Origin: Intestinibacillus sp050255995
GTDB taxonomy: Bacteria > Bacillota > Clostridia > Oscillospirales > Butyricicoccaceae
Direction of reading: 5' to 3'
NCBI GenBank assembly: GCA_050255995.1
Contig: JBFWIM010000017.1
Span: 1 to 24,839 of the forward strand
Length of the DNA: 24,839 bases
Positions within the stretch are counted from its first letter, which is position 1. Every line of letters starts with the position of its first letter. Shown here piece by piece: positions 22,796 through 24,839 of the stretch. A program made the position numbers and the translations under genes. The notes below the pieces were generated by a model. The model had not been told where the DNA came from. It made no database searches and saw nothing but the letters and a program-made list of their open reading frames with translations.

Positions 22796-24839
22796 TTGTA
22801 CACAGCTCTGTCCAGGACGCATACATTGCGCCGACGTCTGGTGCTGCCTATTTTAGCAATCCTGATTGTACAGGCTCTGCTATACTTTCTGGTGTTCATG
22901 CAGGGCAATGTTCTCTCCCGCATGGATCAGAATGCATATGAAATCCTGAACGAGCGCACGATCAACCGCAAACTGTACGTTGAGTCCGAAATGATTCACC
23001 GCTGGTCCAATGTGGAGGAAAGCGAAGCTGCGGTGCTGGACCAGATCGCGCAAACGCTTTCCCGGGAAGGACGCACTTACACCGATATTGCAGGCGACGC
23101 GGCGCTCAACCAGCGGATCGTGGCAGACGTCGCGCCGGATATCATTTACCTATTGCGGCGCAATCTTTCAACCGGCGCGTTTCTCATTCTGGACGGCCCT
23201 GGCCTCGCGAGCGATCCGACCGGAACCACCCGCGCGGGCTTTTATATCCGCGACCTTGACCCCACTAATTATGACAGCAATAACGGTGATCTGCTTTTGG
23301 AGCGCGGCATGCCTGACATCTCCAAATCCATGCAGCTCGTGCTGGACCGCTTTTGGACCAGCACATTTACCTTTTCCGGAAACGGAAGCCCGGATGAACG
23401 CTTCTTCTGCGAACCCCTGAACGCGGCCCGCGCAAGCGAAAACAAGGATTCCGCGAACTTCGGCTACTGGTGCGCGGGCTATCGCCTGAACGTTAACGAT
23501 CTGCGCGCCATCTCCTACTCCATCCCGCTCATCGCGCCGGACGGCACGGTGTTCGGCGTGTTGGGCGTGGAGCTGAACCAATCTTATCTTCAGGATATCC
23601 TGACGTACAGCGAGCTGGGCGGCGCGCAGCGCAGTGCGTATCTGCTCGGCATTATGGACAGCAACACCAATACCATTACGCCAGTATTGTCCAGCGGACC
23701 GTATTACAATACCCAGTTCGGTGAAAACACGCTCCTGACGCTGGACAGCGCGGGGGATGATGCCTACACCGTGTCCTCCGATCAGCTTGCGGCGAAAAAA
23801 CTGGTGATGTCGCTTGCGCAGTTCCATCTTTATAATGCGAACACGCCGTTTGCGCACCAGCAGTGGGTGCTTGCCGGTATCGTAGCCCGCGAGGATCTCC
23901 TCGCCTTCTCCCACCAGATTGAACGCAACGCCATACTATCGGTCCTGCTGTGTTTTCTGTTTGCCATCTGCTCGCTGCTGGTTGCCGGACGGGCAATCAC
24001 CCAGCCGCTTATTTCCCTGGTGCACGATCTGGAACGGAGCGACCCCAACAGACCGATTGTTCTGCGTAAAATACATATCGGCGAAATTGACCATCTTTCC
24101 GGCGCGATTGAACGGCTTTCGGGCGCGGTGGCGGAATCGGCCTCCCGTTTCTCGGAGATTCTCCGCCTGACCGGCGTGCAGCTCGCCGTATTTGAATACA
24201 CAGACGGGCAGCCTACGGTTTTCTGCAGCGACAATATTTACACGCTGCTCGGCTGGTCTCCGCCCGCCCCCGGCACGGCACTGTCCCGCGAGGAATTCCT
24301 CGCGCGCATGAAAGCGCTGGAACAGCACCGCTACGAGGATGAAACCTCCACCTATCTGCTGGAGCTGCCGACCAGTTTCCGCTGGATCAAAGTGACCTGG
24401 CTGCACGAAGGGGATCATCATCTCGGCGCGGTCTCCGATGTCACCTATGAGACGCTAGAAAAGCGAAAAGTGGAATATGAACGTGATTTTGATACGCTGA
24501 CCGATCTCTATAACCGCCGTGCGTTTGACCGGCAGCTGGATCAGCTGTTCCGCACGCCGGAAACGCTTGGCGTGGCTGCACTTATGATGTGGGATCTGGA
24601 TAACCTCAAGTTCATCAACGATACCTACGGCCATGACTACGGAGACCTCTACATCAAGTCCTTTGCGCAGGCCATCAATCTGCATGAACCGAAGCATATG
24701 ATTGCGGCGCGCCGCTCCGGCGACGAATTTTATGTCTTCCTGTATGGCTACCGCACGCAGCAGGAAGCGCGCGCGCAGATTGATCACATCGCCCGCCGTG
24801 TGACCAACAGCTTCTTCCTTCTGCCGGGCGGCACACGCA
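22796..24839 (+). CDS. Membrane-bound diguanylate cyclase (GGDEF), 3' end outside window
   Basis: 681 codons are visible and the gene runs off the end. A first membrane helix (about 15-36) is followed by a large extracellular region (about 37-375) that looks Cache-like (AISYSIPLIAPDGTVFGVLG). A second helix (about 379-398) leads to a HAMP-like linker (about 400-435), a PAS-like domain (about 445-550) and a GGDEF domain from about 566. The latter has DTLTDLYNRRAFDRQL, WDLDNLKFINDTYGHDYGD (metal and substrate residues) and the active-site SGDEF (about 641-645); Ser for the first Gly is tolerated in many active enzymes. No RxxD inhibitory site lies five residues before it. It should make cyclic di-GMP. 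The start is TTG at 22796, 9 bases after AAGGAG; no ATG in this frame fits. Confidence 0.88.
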   Translation, partial: MYTALSRTHTLRRRLVLPILAILIVQALLYFLVFMQGNVLSRMDQNAYEILNERTINRKLYVESEMIHRWSNVEESEAAVLDQIAQTLSREGRTYTDIAGDAALNQRIVADVAPDIIYLLRRNLSTGAFLILDGPGLASDPTGTTRAGFYIRDLDPTNYDSNNGDLLLERGMPDISKSMQLVLDRFWTSTFTFSGNGSPDERFFCEPLNAARASENKDSANFGYWCAGYRLNVNDLRAISYSIPLIAPDGTVFGVLGVELNQSYLQDILTYSELGGAQRSAYLLGIMDSNTNTITPVLSSGPYYNTQFGENTLLTLDSAGDDAYTVSSDQLAAKKLVMSLAQFHLYNANTPFAHQQWVLAGIVAREDLLAFSHQIERNAILSVLLCFLFAICSLLVAGRAITQPLISLVHDLERSDPNRPIVLRKIHIGEIDHLSGAIERLSGAVAESASRFSEILRLTGVQLAVFEYTDGQPTVFCSDNIYTLLGWSPPAPGTALSREEFLARMKALEQHRYEDETSTYLLELPTSFRWIKVTWLHEGDHHLGAVSDVTYETLEKRKVEYERDFDTLTDLYNRRAFDRQLDQLFRTPETLGVAALMMWDLDNLKFINDTYGHDYGDLYIKSFAQAINLHEPKHMIAARRSGDEFYVFLYGYRTQQEARAQIDHIARRVTNSFFLLPGGTR

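Overview
This window looks like a chromosomal segment of a GC-rich, low-oxygen Firmicute, most likely a gut-type Clostridia/Oscillospiraceae member. The evidence is the strong AGGAGG ribosome binding sites, the consensus sigma-A promoters (often extended with TGn), the numerous intrinsic terminators, the flavodiiron protein, the ferredoxin-dependent 2-oxoacid oxidoreductase and the Firmicute-type L10 leader. The family assignment is inferred, because no rRNA is present. No mobile element, CRISPR array, tRNA or rRNA was recognised.

Layout. (1) 1-143 is the end of an M23 peptidase with its terminator. (2) 569-6281, minus strand, holds three separately expressed genes: secA, a flavodiiron protein, and a COG2509-type FAD-dependent dehydrogenase. 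The last is preceded by its own promoter and what reads as a variant purine riboswitch with a terminator platform. (3) 6567-11086, plus strand, holds prfB without the usual programmed frameshift and divergent from secA, two very small low-complexity lipoproteins, and a dCache-like chemoreceptor. (4) 11170-11920 carries two half-length TSUP membrane proteins in tandem; the first has its ribosome binding site inside the preceding terminator hairpin. (5) 12156-15436 is a tight five-gene operon: a P-loop ATPase plus the delta, alpha, beta and gamma subunits of a 2-oxoacid:ferredoxin oxidoreductase. Its promoter carries two perfect palindromes. (6) 15591-17045 has a DUF4349 lipoprotein and a convergent ruvX. 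(7) 17292-21027 is the ribosomal protein and transcription block rpmG-secE-nusG-rplK-rplA-rplJ-rplL, with leader elements before rplK, rplA and rplJ. It ends in a strong terminator and is not followed by rpoBC. (8) 21296-24839 is an orphan sugar-type solute-binding lipoprotein followed by a membrane diguanylate cyclase that runs off the window.

How the parts fit. Most of the window is housekeeping: protein export (secA, secE), translation (prfB and the ribosomal proteins), transcription elongation (nusG) and the putative resolvase ruvX. The accessory layer is anaerobic redox metabolism (flavodiiron protein, ferredoxin oxidoreductase, FAD dehydrogenase) and environmental sensing (chemoreceptor, solute-binding protein with diguanylate cyclase). 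The least explained items are the variant purine-type riboswitch on an FAD dehydrogenase of unknown substrate, the solute-binding protein/GGDEF pair, and the palindromic control region of the oxidoreductase operon.
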